Of a stretch of 32,591 nt of DNA, positions 1-9,800 are shown piece by piece. The notes beneath the pieces were generated by a model, which saw only the letters and a list, made by a program, of their open reading frames with translations, did not search any database and was not told the DNA's origin. Position numbers and translations under genes: made by a program. How positions within the stretch are numbered: the stretch's first letter is position 1; each line of letters starts with the position of its first letter. Source of the DNA: Nemertoderma westbladi (lineage: Eukaryota > Xenacoelomorpha > Nemertodermatida > Nemertodermatidae); NCBI GenBank assembly GCA_032718475.1, contig JAUCBJ010005914.1:1-32591 (forward strand). Reading direction: 5' to 3'.

Positions 1-1803
1 ACGTGGTGTATAGAATGTCTACCGATATGAGAGGAAATTCAAGATCCTAATGTTTCTCCAACGACTGATTCACAACAAACAGCTTTTGTTTCAGGATGTA
101 ACACAATCATTTATATAAATAACACTGACTACACCATCATACGATAAAGGAGCTGAATAGTTTTTAAAGATTAGTATAAAATTAGTAGGCTTTATTCCTA
201 GTCCATCCATACATACTATACCCACCCTCCTCTACAACCATATTATAATATTACTGTATAAACAACAACTTACTTTGTTTAGTTCTCATAGTACTCAGCG
301 GGGGCCTTCTAAACCCAAGATTAAAGCCCCCAAATTTACACAGACTGCGTGCGCAATGCAATGGCTGGGAACAAACACGGCGGCCGGAGATACCCTATCC
401 TAGAAGATATATCTGTCTACTGTACTGTACAATAGTATTCTTTGTTTATTATCCTTTTGCATACAGCCTAAAAGCTAATTAACTGTGAAGGTGAGTGGAT
501 AGCCAACCCCAATGTTATTGTAAATGAACAAAACAAACACATCAGGGGCCAAAGATATCGAACGTCGTCTGTCAGAATGAAACAGTCCAGATCAACATTT
601 ATGTCACAGTGGGACCCAAAGTAATGGGAATATCAGATATCATTCATGCACTATGGAGCAAATGGTTCTTTAAATTCGGTCAATGAATCAGGTTGGTGTT
701 GTTTTCATTTTGGTTGCTTATTACGGTAGGAGGGGACAATTGGATTTATTAATTCAACGAGAGTTGAATGCCTACCGGAGAAGGGATACTCAATGACTAC
801 CTATTTAAATACAATCTTGTTCACGAGGGAGCAGCGTAATAATGTATACATTTCTACACTGAAAAAACTAAAAAGTACATTAGGCCTATCTGAGGAGCAG
901 ATAGGGGGGGGGGGGGGGGGGGGCGGGGACTGGACGCAATAAATATTCACCCCTCCCCAGGTGAAATCCCTCCCCAGGTGAAATTCGACGCAAATAACAG
1001 CTCATTACTCTCAAAAATAAAAATGTAACCCGTTCTATTGTGTTTAGTTTATTGTTTTGGGGTAAAATAACATGCCATGTAACCTGCTCCTTTCCCCTAA
1101 ATTGAGAATTTAACATTGAGGAAGGATATTAATTCGCCAAGATGGGACTTGCGTCCAGTACCCCCCCCCCCCCCCCCCCCCCCACCCATTCCCGCCCCCA
1201 ACACTGCTATTGTGTCATCACTGTAGAATTCCATCTCTCCTCTTGTCCATTTTTTTGCGCACCCAGGGTCTCACAGCGAAAGGTATGGAAAGAAGATTGG
1301 GGTGTTGTTTCGCAATGGAATCTGTGTAACAAAATTGAACGCATCGCATTAATACTGAAATTAGTGACAAGAAGTTCATCCAACACGATTTTTTTAATCG
1401 GAAAAACAAATTTATGTGATTAATAATTTTAACTGCAGTAGGCCTACTGCAGAACCAGTAAAGGAAACAGCTGTAATAATTGTTAATACGATGGAATTTT
1501 AAAGAATTATCATTAAAATGGTGTATACAAATTGTCATATGATATATAATTTTTGCACCTGTTCTCAGACCACTCAGCTAAAATTACATGTCTTTCTGTC
1601 ACTATTTTAGTGGTACTGTAGTAAGTAATAATAGTGCGCAAAAGCACTACTTTCTTGCACTGTTTTCTACAAAATTTAGTGAAAAAAGTGGATTTTTCAG
1701 ATAAAAATCATTTATTTTTATACAGAACATTATTTTAACTCCTTCCATAGAAAAGACGTTAAACAATCAACTACATTATTCGCACTCCTTTTACATCATA
1801 CAG
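1..1803. other. Gene-free AT-rich stretch
   Basis: I see no gene here. The small open frames around 886-1538 run through homopolymers and are not credible proteins. The only clear structure is the oligo-G/oligo-C inverted pair at 904-938 and 1149-1183, listed separately. Confidence 0.6.
904..1183. repeat. Oligo-G / oligo-C inverted repeat
   Basis: A run of 20 G (904-923) followed by CGGGGACTGGACGCAA is mirrored by TTGCGTCCAGTA and 23 C (1161-1183). The two arms are near-perfect reverse complements of about 34 nt, separated by roughly 210 nt. The spacer carries two direct copies of CCTCCCCAGGTGAAAT-like sequence (952-985). Single-stranded, the arms could form a hairpin or the G run a quadruplex. 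Confidence 0.7.
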
Positions 1804-2098
1804 TAATACAGGCTCCAGCCTATGGCCCCGTATTTTATATATGACTGAGCTACCCCAAATAGATATTTAGTAAAGATATGCGAAATTATAAAAAATTTTC
1901 ACCAAACGGTTCCCCTGGTTTTTTAGAAGGTCTTAAACATAGCAACGGAGGAAATCCCCATAGCAACGGCTCTTATAGTAGATATGACGAGTTACAATTT
2001 ATGGAAGATTACTATTTTGTATATGACGAATTTAATGGCATATTTTAAGGAAAAATATACAATATGTTTCAGTTTCTAGATGCCATGGTAACTCGTCA
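1804..2098 (-). repeat. Inverted copy (R1) of the 3'-TRIM-flank repeat
   Basis: Read on the minus strand this matches 2919-2970 plus about 3240-3470 and 14321-14340, and also 28978-29300. It runs through the same ATACGGGGCCATAG site that the LTR element interrupts at 3470/14321, so it is an uninterrupted copy of the insertion site. Relative to the 2919-3470 copy it lacks about 270 bp in the middle. It forms an inverted repeat with 2919-3470. Confidence 0.8.
1878..2048 (+). CDS. Small ORF family copy 1 (hypothetical, 56 aa)
   Basis: This open frame starts MRNYKKFSPNG and ends at a TAA. Two other copies of the same repeat (minus 3418-3218, 66 codons; minus 29223-29035, 62 codons) are open from the equivalent ATG and share most residues, including FLEGLKHSNGG and YDELQFM. 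Differences are a mix of silent and replacement changes, so purifying selection is not shown. No family is recognised. It may simply be repeat sequence that happens to be open. Confidence 0.25.
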   Translation: MRNYKKFSPNGSPGFLEGLKHSNGGNPHSNGSYSRYDELQFMEDYYFVYDEFNGIF

Positions 2099-2231
2099 GA
2101 ATTGTTGACAGTGTTTTTCTTATCACTTAGCTGTTTTCACTATATAAATGAGCGCATTCAAATTTTGAAGGTTCTTTCTTCTTTCTTTTTGACAGATAAG
2201 AAATGTTGACATATTATGTAAGACACTTGCT

Positions 2232-2790
2232 TCCTCTAGCGGCAGACTGGAGAACTGCGGGCCAATCAACCTCCCTTGCAGCTTGTAGTCTAGTACATAT
2301 ATGTCAAGCCAATATTCAGCTTAAACGGATTAAGAATAACGAAATGGGGAAGCTATTCATTTTCAGATATCTAGCCCTCTAGCAGCAGACTGGAGAACTG
2401 CATATCGATTACCGACCACACAAAGACACAGACTTTGATTTAGTACATATCTCACGAGTTTCAACTTGAAGGGATTATAAGTAATTAAAAAAATAAGAGA
2501 AGGATTTCACTATTAGACATTTCGCCCTCTAGCGGTAGACTTGAGCACTGCATAGGGGTTAGCCTCCCTTGAAATATACAGCTGATGGTACATAAATGCT
2601 AAGTTTTACCTTGAACGGAATAAAAGCGAAGAAATGGAAGAACATTTAATGTTTACATATGTAGCCCCCTAGCGGCTGGCGTGCGCACTGTTCTTGTAGA
2701 CCTAACGGTGTTATGTGCACTGATTACTGACGTAATTGCGATTCTTAAAACAATGTAATTTCATTTATGTAAGATGGTTATAGGGCAAAA
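2232..2790. repeat. Four diverged tandem units of ~145 bp with a CCCTCTAGCGGC box
   Basis: Units begin at about 2232, 2375, 2525 and 2665 with variants of CCCTCTAGCGGCAGACTGG. Each continues with a related AT-rich body containing TAGTACATAT-like and TTGAACGGATTA-like segments. Spacing is 143, 150 and 140 bp. On the minus strand the box reads CCGCTAGAGGGC, which fits a CTCF-type core in units 3 and 4. The array lies in the loop between the inverted copies at 1804-2098 and 2919-3470. Confidence 0.7.
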
Positions 2791-2918
2791 AGTGATGACA
2801 AATGTAAATCCCCAAATATACGTAACATGTAAATCTCAGTTATCTTTCAAAATGCGCTCTTATATGTAGTGAAACCAGCCACGTGATATAAAAAACACTT
2901 TGTTAACAATTCTGAAGA

Positions 2919-3165
2919 GTTACCATGGCATCTAGAAACTGAAACATATTGCATATTTTTCCTTATACTCGATATAGTGGGGGGTGGAGGTTGATTTAAT
3001 GACGCTACGGCTAATACTGTATATAGCCAGTTTCTAGTCAAAGTTACCCGTTGCCATGGCAACTAGAAACTGAAAAGTAGTACATATTGTTCCTTATACT
3101 TGATATATTGGTGGTAGACTCTGATTCCATAACTCTACGACCACTACATATGCATTACACCCGTT
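2919..3165. repeat. ~130-bp tandem duplication with X-box palindromes
   Basis: Two units start at about 2919 and 3050. Each opens with an RFX/X-box-like palindrome: GTTACCATGGCATC at 2919-2932 and a perfect GTTGCCATGGCAAC at 3050-3063. Each continues with TAGAAACTGAAA, a CATATT..TTCCTTATACT segment and a diverged GTGG..TGATT..AACTCTACG segment. Confidence 0.75.
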
Positions 3166-3217
3166 TAAAGCCCGTTGCTAAGGACATTATCAATAAAGCT
3201 AATATTGAAGGTCGTTT

Positions 3218-3418
3218 TCACTTGGTTGCTATGGTATTTTCAAAAAAACGAAATATGTCATTAAATTCTTCGAATCTAAAATAATAATCTTGCATAAATT
3301 GTAACTCGTCATATATACTATAAGAGCTGTTGCTATGGGGAGTTCCTCCGTTGCTATGTTTAAGACCCTCTAAAAAACCAGCGGAACCGGTTGGTGAAAA
3401 TTTTTTATAATTTCTCAT
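3218..3418 (-). CDS. Small ORF family copy 2 (hypothetical, 66 aa)
   Basis: This is the same open frame as at 1878-2048 and minus 29223-29035, beginning MRNYKKFSP. It is slightly longer at the C terminus than the others because of indels in an A-run. It lies on the same strand as the TRIM gene and originally sat about 150 nt past the TRIM stop. No known domain is seen, and coding status is uncertain. Confidence 0.25.
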   Translation of the reverse strand: MRNYKKFSPTGSAGFLEGLKHSNGGTPHSNSSYSIYDELQFMQDYYFRFEEFNDIFRFFENTIATK

Positions 3419-3465
3419 ATCTTTACTAAATATCTATTTGGGGTAGCTCAGTCATATATAAAATA

Positions 3466-3470
3466 CGGGG
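3466..3470. repeat. Target-site duplication, left copy (CGGGG)
   Basis: CGGGG at 3466-3470 directly precedes the 5' LTR. The same five bases follow the 3' LTR at 14321-14325. Single uninterrupted copies in the paralogous sites at 29271-29275 and in R1 near 1830 confirm that it was duplicated on insertion. Five bp is usual for BEL/Pao integration. Confidence 0.95.
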
Positions 3471-4654
3471 TGTAAAAGCTTTTGTGGGATAACTGATACG
3501 TTTGCCTTTGCTGGCCAGTTCCCCCCCAGTCGCTAGAATACTCTCAAAGGGATTTATAACTAAAATAGTGCAAGCTACCAGCTTATTGGCTGATGTGCTG
3601 TACGGAGATATCTGGGCTCAGTTTAATCGGCCAACTAGCTTAGAGAGGTTGCCTTAGCCTTGCTGTTCGTGTCGGCCAATAGAATTTGCGTAGGCGTTGA
3701 TTTCGACCTATCCCAGCGTTACTGAACTGAATTTCCTATCTCTATGCTCATCCTCTGTGTTGAACGGGGCTTCGTGGAATAAGGGTTTTTGGTATACTCG
3801 TATAGTGGTAGTAGTCACATGTTTCTGTTGTTGTGTTCCCATTTTTTGCCATAACACCGGCTTTTGGAACAACTCTAGCAAAAACTGCTTAGATTATAGA
3901 AAGTATAACTGTTACTGGCGGTGTTACCTCACTTAATTTAACTGCACTAATCATATTGTTTGTACTGCTATTTACCGTCAGTTATTAATTGTATCGATTT
4001 GTTGATGAAATATTGTCATTTGGAGAATATTGATAAATCACCCAAATTTCCCAATTTCTTGATACACTACAGGTTAGAGAGACCGGCTATATATAACAAT
4101 TGCGATTTATATCAATGTGGTGTGTATTGAATCTAATGTTATTTAGTAGACACTACCTGAGTCAATTGCTGTTCTCTTTATGTGTGATCAAATATACTGA
4201 CGGTCGGCAGAATAGTGTGCATGATTGTGAGTGTGATGTGACTGGTAACAAAGCATTTCCTAAAGAATGCGACTTATACTTTAATCATAAGCCTTATCGT
4301 TGCGTTTAGTATAAGTCCTAGCTCTGTTTAAATAGATAGAGCGCCACGTCCTAAAGGAACTGTTAATATTTCCCGAAAGTTAATAATATCTGTCAGAAAT
4401 TACATATTAGCGATCAATCGAATAATACAGTAGGCTTACACTGCAACCTTACACTGCAATAATAAAATCTAAGCATCCGAATTCAGCCTCCCGGGTGTAG
4501 ATCCATCGGGTGAATGATCGCGCATGGGCTGGCTTCGGCTAATGTTTTGTTTATTAGCATAAAATATTGTCGTATGCTAAAGGTGTGTTAATTAACTAAA
4601 AGACATATAAATTTTGGCAGGTTAAACTGCTAAAGGTCTTCAAAAGCGCGAACA
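3471..4654 (+). repeat. 5' LTR
   Basis: The 1184-bp LTR opens with TG and closes with CA. It contains AATAAA at 4461-4466. The segment TATAACTGTTAC at 3904-3915 is exactly complementary to the first 12 nt after the LTR. If that segment marks the RNA start, U3 is about 430 bp and R-U5 about 750 bp, with the poly(A) signal inside R as required. Confidence 0.95.
4100..4309 (+). CDS. LTR-internal ORF, 69 aa, hydrophobic start and Cys-rich end (doubtful)
   Basis: A 69-codon frame in the LTR (also 13766-13975) has a hydrophobic N-terminal half and five cysteines in its last ~27 residues. The only LTR difference inside it (4165 A, 13831 G) is silent. No family is recognised. It may be chance, as LTR sequence is not under obvious coding constraint. 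Confidence 0.12.
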   Translation: MRFISMWCVLNLMLFSRHYLSQLLFSLCVIKYTDGRQNSVHDCECDVTGNKAFPKECDLYFNHKPYRCV

Positions 4655-4666
4655 GTAACAGTTATA
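4655..4666 (+). promoter_or_regulatory. Candidate self-primer binding site
   Basis: GTAACAGTTATA begins at the very first base after the LTR, where the primer-binding site is expected. It does not begin TGG, so an intact tRNA 3' end cannot pair here. It is an exact 12-nt reverse complement of LTR bases 3904-3915, oriented so that the 3' end of the LTR segment would prime synthesis into U5. Self-priming of this geometry is known for the Tf1/sushi group of Ty3/gypsy elements. Confidence 0.55.
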
Positions 4667-5043
4667 ATCTTATTGCAGTAGGCAATAAGGTTGCAAAATA
4701 CCGTAGTAACCGGTATTTCTGTAGGTCTGTAGGCCCAACTGTCCTAACCGGTACTGCTGTATAAGTACATTAGTATTATTCGATTTTGATTATTGTATAC
4801 CGGTAGGTCTTGGTACTTAATCAGGGAACGGCCGCCCTGATTTTTATTTGAGATTCTACTTATTTCTGTCGGTTTTATTTACTAGTAGGCTAATATTGAG
4901 CAGAAGGCGTGTGACCCTGCTCAGATTGTTCAGATAATTGTAGGCTGAGCTGCTGTCTGACTGTTGTTGAGTTTGGAGGGATTACGGTGTGTGTAGAGTT
5001 GGTCTGATAAAGTGCCGTTAGTAAGTTGGGGCAGCCATATGCG

Positions 5044-5114
5044 GTAAGGTCAATCCCCTCTTAAAGAATAAGTCGTACTACCGTGTTAGAACGCATACTA
5101 ACTAACAGTTTCAG
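5044..5114 (+). promoter_or_regulatory. Candidate 71-nt intron in leader unit 1
   Basis: It has a donor GCG|GTAAGG, a TACTAAC branch-point-like motif at 5097-5103, and an acceptor TTTCAG ending at 5114. The second repeat unit has the same arrangement with the same length (5331-5401). Short introns are common in several invertebrate groups. This is a motif prediction only. Confidence 0.35.
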
Positions 5115-5330
5115 AGTCTGCATATACTGTAGTTTATTTAGGCTTGATCGTAGTCTGCCAGCGTTTTAGCCTGTGTTTGTTTGTGTGGTCTGTTCAGGTA
5201 CCGTAATAGTTATTACTCAGATATTTTGTAGGCTGGATTGTTGTCTAGCTATTATTAGGTCTGAAGAGATTGCTGCGTGTGTAGAGTTTGTCTGATAAAG
5301 CTCCGTTAGTAAGTTGGGGCAGCCATAGCG

Positions 5331-5401
5331 GTAAGGTCAATCCCCTCTTAAAGAATAAGTCGTACTACCGTGTTAGAACGCATACTAACTAACTATTTCA
5401 G
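5331..5401 (+). promoter_or_regulatory. Candidate 71-nt intron in leader unit 2
   Basis: The donor GCG|GTAAGG, the CATACTAACTAAC branch-like motif and the acceptor ATTTCAG are all kept. Length is identical to the unit-1 candidate, although bases between branch point and acceptor have changed. Confidence 0.35.
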
Positions 5402-6446
5402 AATCTACACGTACGGTAGTTTATTTAGGCTTGGTGGTAGTCTGTCAGCGTTTTGGTTTGTATTTGTTTGAGTATTCTGTACGGGTAGCGTAATATTTAT
5501 TATTCAGAGTTTATGCGATTATTCGCAACATTCATGTCCCCAAGTTTATTCCTACAGTAATTGTGTTTGTTACACATACCGTTATAGTTAAATTAACCCC
5601 GGTACTACACGGGCTGCTTGTCGTAGGTAAAGACTGGTGACTTTGTGCTTCGGTCACTCCAGCAGATGCCGTGGTTCTTTTAACTGTTCAAGTATATTTA
5701 ACTGCTGATTATTTGTTATACCAGTACTTGTACCTAATTTAGGGTTTAGTGTACAGTGCTTTCCGAAGTAATTAGTGTGTAGGCAGTATATTTGTGTTGT
5801 AAAGTGGTTAATAGGCACGCTGGATCTGGTAGTCCGCGGTAATTAACTTCTAGGTAGGAACAATCCGTGATACATAACGTAGTACCTATAGCGATACGGT
5901 TATAGGTCGTCAGGCGGTGGTATTTTCCTATCTGGACAACGCAGTGTATTTACTACTACTTATTATTTTCAAATACCGTAGTACCCTGTCCGTTGTAATA
6001 ACCAGAATTCTAACCCTTTGTTAGGCTGGTTTGTAGACTTCCTGTAAAATTACCCTAAAAATTCGTACGTAATATTTTTGTTGTGTTTAACTAGAGATTT
6101 AATCTCACCCGTATCGTAAGTAATTTGTAGTATTAAGTAACTTAGGTAAATTAGAATTATCTGTTTTAGTGTCCCATAGGTAGCACTTCACTGAGAGCGC
6201 ACAGCTTCTGTGTAGTGACTCCCCCAGAAATAATAACATTTATTTCAAATATTGACAAAACCCTTTTAAAACGGGTATATAAATATTATAAATCAACTCA
6301 AACGATTTATAAATAGTAGGCCTGCCATACAACAACTAGGTCTCAATATCAGTTGGACTGCTGCTTAAATAACGGTAATAAAGTAAGTTAAAGTAACCAA
6401 GTAACCCTAAAATATTCAGAAATTCAATTATTCTAAAATAATTGAC

Positions 6447-6695
6447 ATACCGGTATTTACCATAGGCTTATTATATTTATTTCTATAAATTTGAGCTGAA
6501 ATCATACCGGTATTCTGTAATTAATTTTAGTTCATAATTATACTTTATATATATTATAAGTGTAAGCTGTATACCGGTATCCACGATAGGCCTATTATAT
6601 ATTTATATATATATTGGTGCTAAATTTATATACCGGTACTCTGTGACAAATCTAGTCTGTAATAATACTTATATATACTATAAGCATACCGGTAT
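6447..6695 (+). repeat. Phased ATACCGGTAT palindromes in ~120-bp tandem units
   Basis: Five near-identical palindromes (6447, 6504, 6571, 6630, 6686) are spaced 56-67 bp apart. Alternate intervals resemble each other (CATAGGCTTATTATATTTAT and its ATAGGCCTATTATATATT counterpart; TCTGTAATT.. and TCTGTGAC..), so two ~120-bp units are present just upstream of gag. Confidence 0.75.
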
Positions 6696-6834
6696 TCTAA
6701 TATATTATATATATATATCACGCTACATTGAGTAGCAGTATCGGTAATTAATTATTAGGCTAGCAGTGATACTGAATTACTAGACTTGCTTTAACTGTAT
6801 ATATAGCAGTAGGCATCCAACTGTATAAAGCGAA

Positions 6835-9800
6835 ATGTCTGACACAACACAAACATTGTCAGATAGTCTCTTAGAGGGTTTTAGAATGAGTCGTCGACTT
6901 GGACAGTGTCTTGAAAGGAGAGAAGACAGAAAAGAAGCGGAAAGAAAAGTAGCAGCGACAGAAGCAGAAAGAAAAGCGGCAGAGGCAGTGGCAGAAGCAG
7001 AACGAAAGACGTCTGAAGCGACTATCCAACTAGAGCTGGAAAACCTTCAGGCGAAACAAGATTACTTGAAGAAACAAACCAGAAGACTACCTGTGCCCAG
7101 TAGGACTGTTCCCGAGTCCGAACCCGTCCTGGACGCCGAGCGAGGTACCAAGAATTTATCGCCCGTCGTCTCTCGCTCGCCCGCTACTACGTTGGCGACT
7201 CCCGCTTCGGCGGTTGAGTGGGTAGCTGAGGGACGACGGGAGATGGGTCTCCTGCTCGAGCAGCTGAGGGAACACTGTTTGTGCTCCTCTCAGCAGGTCA
7301 GGGAAATGGAAGAGACTGTTCAGCAGCTCAAGGGAACAGTAAGGGAAAGTAGGTTAGAGTTGCAAAAAGTGCAGCAAAGTATCGCACTAGAATGCGACAA
7401 ATTAGTTAACCTACAAAAGGGAATACCAATAACCCCTGTAACAGTGTGTCAGCCTGTTAGGTCTGAAGTATTACATGCGCAAGGTGTGGAGCCTACACGC
7501 ATCTATACTGCTAGTGAAGTAGAAACTCCTATAGCAAACCCTATTAAGGGTGATTATACGCCTGTTGTTAATGACATTCCCAATAGACCTGATAATAATC
7601 CGAGAAATTTATATACCGATAACTCGATATTCAATAACACGATGGCCCAAGAAAGTTTTACGCGTCAAATGGCTAGAACCGAAGCCCGTCAAGCGGTAAA
7701 GGTTGGAGAGATAGTCAAGTTCAACGGAGATGAGATGAAATGGTTACCTTTTAATGAATATTATAAAGATAACATACAGAACTCTGTGTTATCCAACGGA
7801 GAGAAACTTAGATTCCTCATCGAGTGCTTGGAAGGACCTCCCAAGTCAATGGCGTTAAAATTTATTGGACATCCAGATGGATTAAGACAAGTTTGGGATA
7901 CACTAAACATCAGGTATGGTAATAGGAATAACATAGCTAGGTATTTATATGCGAAATTAATGGCCCCCCGAAAGTTTCTTAGCAGCGGGATTATAGAGTT
8001 TTCCGATGAGATTCAGGAGATCTGTAGACAACTAGATTGGTTAGGTAAGTCTCATGAATACCAGAATTCTATGGTTGTAGGAGCCTTAGCATCTACTTTG
8101 CCCAAGGGTGGAGTAGGTACACGCTGGGACAAGAAGGTGTTATATACGATGGAACAACAACAACGAGACCCTACCATGGCTGATCTCATGTCATTCTTGG
8201 ATGGCGAAGTGAAATTACAACTCCTAAAACAATCCAGAGAGAAAACACCGGAAAATAAGGTAAGTGAGAAACCCGTTTCTAGGAGAAGAGTAACACCGAT
8301 GTGTTATACTGATGACGGCGAAAGCCAAGCTTCTCAAGAAGAAGACAGCGGGAAAGACACCGAGAAATTTTACCATGTTAACAAGACCTCAAAGGACGTA
8401 AGTAAATCTAAAGCTCGAACCCATCACAGGAGAGAACAGGTTGCTAAGACTCCTCTTCAGTTTCCTAACAGAGTACACGGAAGAAAGCCCGAAGAAAGAA
8501 CTAGAGTGCATAACGTCACCCAAAATAAAGTGAGTAACATTAAACCCAACTGTGCGCTGTGCGACGGGCCCCACCGTTTGAGTGCGTGTGCGGAATTCCT
8601 AAAGAAATCCTTGGTAGACAGACGTGAAGTCATGTGGGATAAGCGGTTATGCTACAATTGTCTCAGACGCGGACACCAGCGGCGAACCTGTTACTCCGAC
8701 ATAAAGTGTGCAAAGTGCGGTGCGAAACATCACATCTTGTTACAAAGTGAATTCGAACGAAACAGCCCGAGTCAGGTAAGTGAGCCCAAATCACATGTCC
8801 AATTCAGTGATGTGAACGACACTGACCAAAGTTCTGAGTGGGAAGGATTCTATACGGACGAATTCTCCGACGCCAACGAATCCTGTTACCTAATAAATAC
8901 CGCAGTGTATCGAGCACTTACTTACGAAAAGGACACCGACAATGAGTTCCCCCCAACTACCTTCGACAGACAACCATCCTGGAAACCTTCAACTTCCAAC
9001 GTAGGAATCAGAGAATTTCCTGTAGTTCAAGTAAGAGTTCACGGTCTTAACAAAAGCTACATAGTGAATGCCCTCCTTGACTCCGGCAGCACAGGAACAT
9101 TCATCGATCAAGAACTAGCCGAAGATATCTTTGCTGGACAACCCAAGTTCCGGACTAAATTGAATATGTCAGGAATTATGCAGGTTTGGAAATCTACCCT
9201 AACGGCAGATTACTATGTAGGTGTGTTGTCCACCCCCCAGGATAAGTTAGGAACACAAGGTATAAGGTCAGTAAAAATGGTGGCTATAAAGAACTTTGCT
9301 AATACCCAAGTAGAGCCTTATAACTGGGACGAGGACGAGAGCATTCAACAACTTAAAATACCTCGATTCCAGACAGATTATCCTGGAGTGCAAATACTTA
9401 TCGGCCAAAACGCGCACGAGGCGCTCGAGACATTGGAAAAACGACCTGCTCAACCGCAGCCACTACAAACCTATGCGGTAAGAACTAGAGTAGGTTGGTA
9501 CTTTACTGGTCCTTCCCGCAGAACTCTCGAAGAGAGACTACCATCAGAAAGACTATACCAGATAAATGGTTTGGAAGTGGAGAGCAGTGAAGTGGACGAA
9601 CTAACTGAGGGAACACCATACTCCTCAGATAATGACGATATTAACTCCCATGAAGATCAATGGAGACATCGCCCCGAGATGATTAATCTAGCCGACATCG
9701 CTTCCAGAGGAGCGACTACTCAAGAACGGATAGATACTCCCGGCTGGTTAGGTGGACCCGACTCCCTAAGTAAAGAAGAAGATGAATGGCCTCCTCATCT

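Larger units (their letters stand above)
3172..3470. repeat. Left part of TRIM duplication block, copy 1 (R2)
   Basis: This is nearly identical to 28978-29270. In that copy the sequence continues straight into the TRIM 3' flank (CCATAGACTGGAGCC). Here it is cut off at 3470 by the LTR element and resumes at 14321. It contains three GTTGCTATG motifs (3225, 3329, 3350). Confidence 0.9.
4931..5505 (+). repeat. 288-bp tandem duplication in leader
   Basis: Unit 1 (4931-5217) and unit 2 (5218-5505) match over their whole length. The best conserved part is a core from GTTAGTAAGTTGGGGCAGCC through the CATACTAACTAAC motif. The flanks of each unit are more diverged than the core, which suggests the core is constrained. 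Confidence 0.85.
4667..6834 (+). other. Long retrotransposon leader, non-coding
   Basis: The leader between LTR and gag start is about 2.2 kb with no credible protein. It holds the 288-bp tandem duplication at 4931-5505, repeated ACCGGT palindromes, and an AT-rich ~120-bp tandem pair at 6447-6695. Confidence 0.8.

Noticed and set aside
886-1538. Open frames rich in poly-Pro or poly-Gly near the oligo-G/C tracts
   Set aside because: They are produced by homopolymers and overlap on both strands; no domain or start context supports them.
3697-3936. 79-codon ORF in both LTRs (also 13363-13602)
   Set aside because: Both LTR differences inside it change amino acids, it spans the likely RNA start, and it has no recognisable features.
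9268-9453. Minus-strand ORFs inside gag (also 8389-8574)
   Set aside because: They are antisense shadows of the strongly supported plus-strand gag-protease frame.
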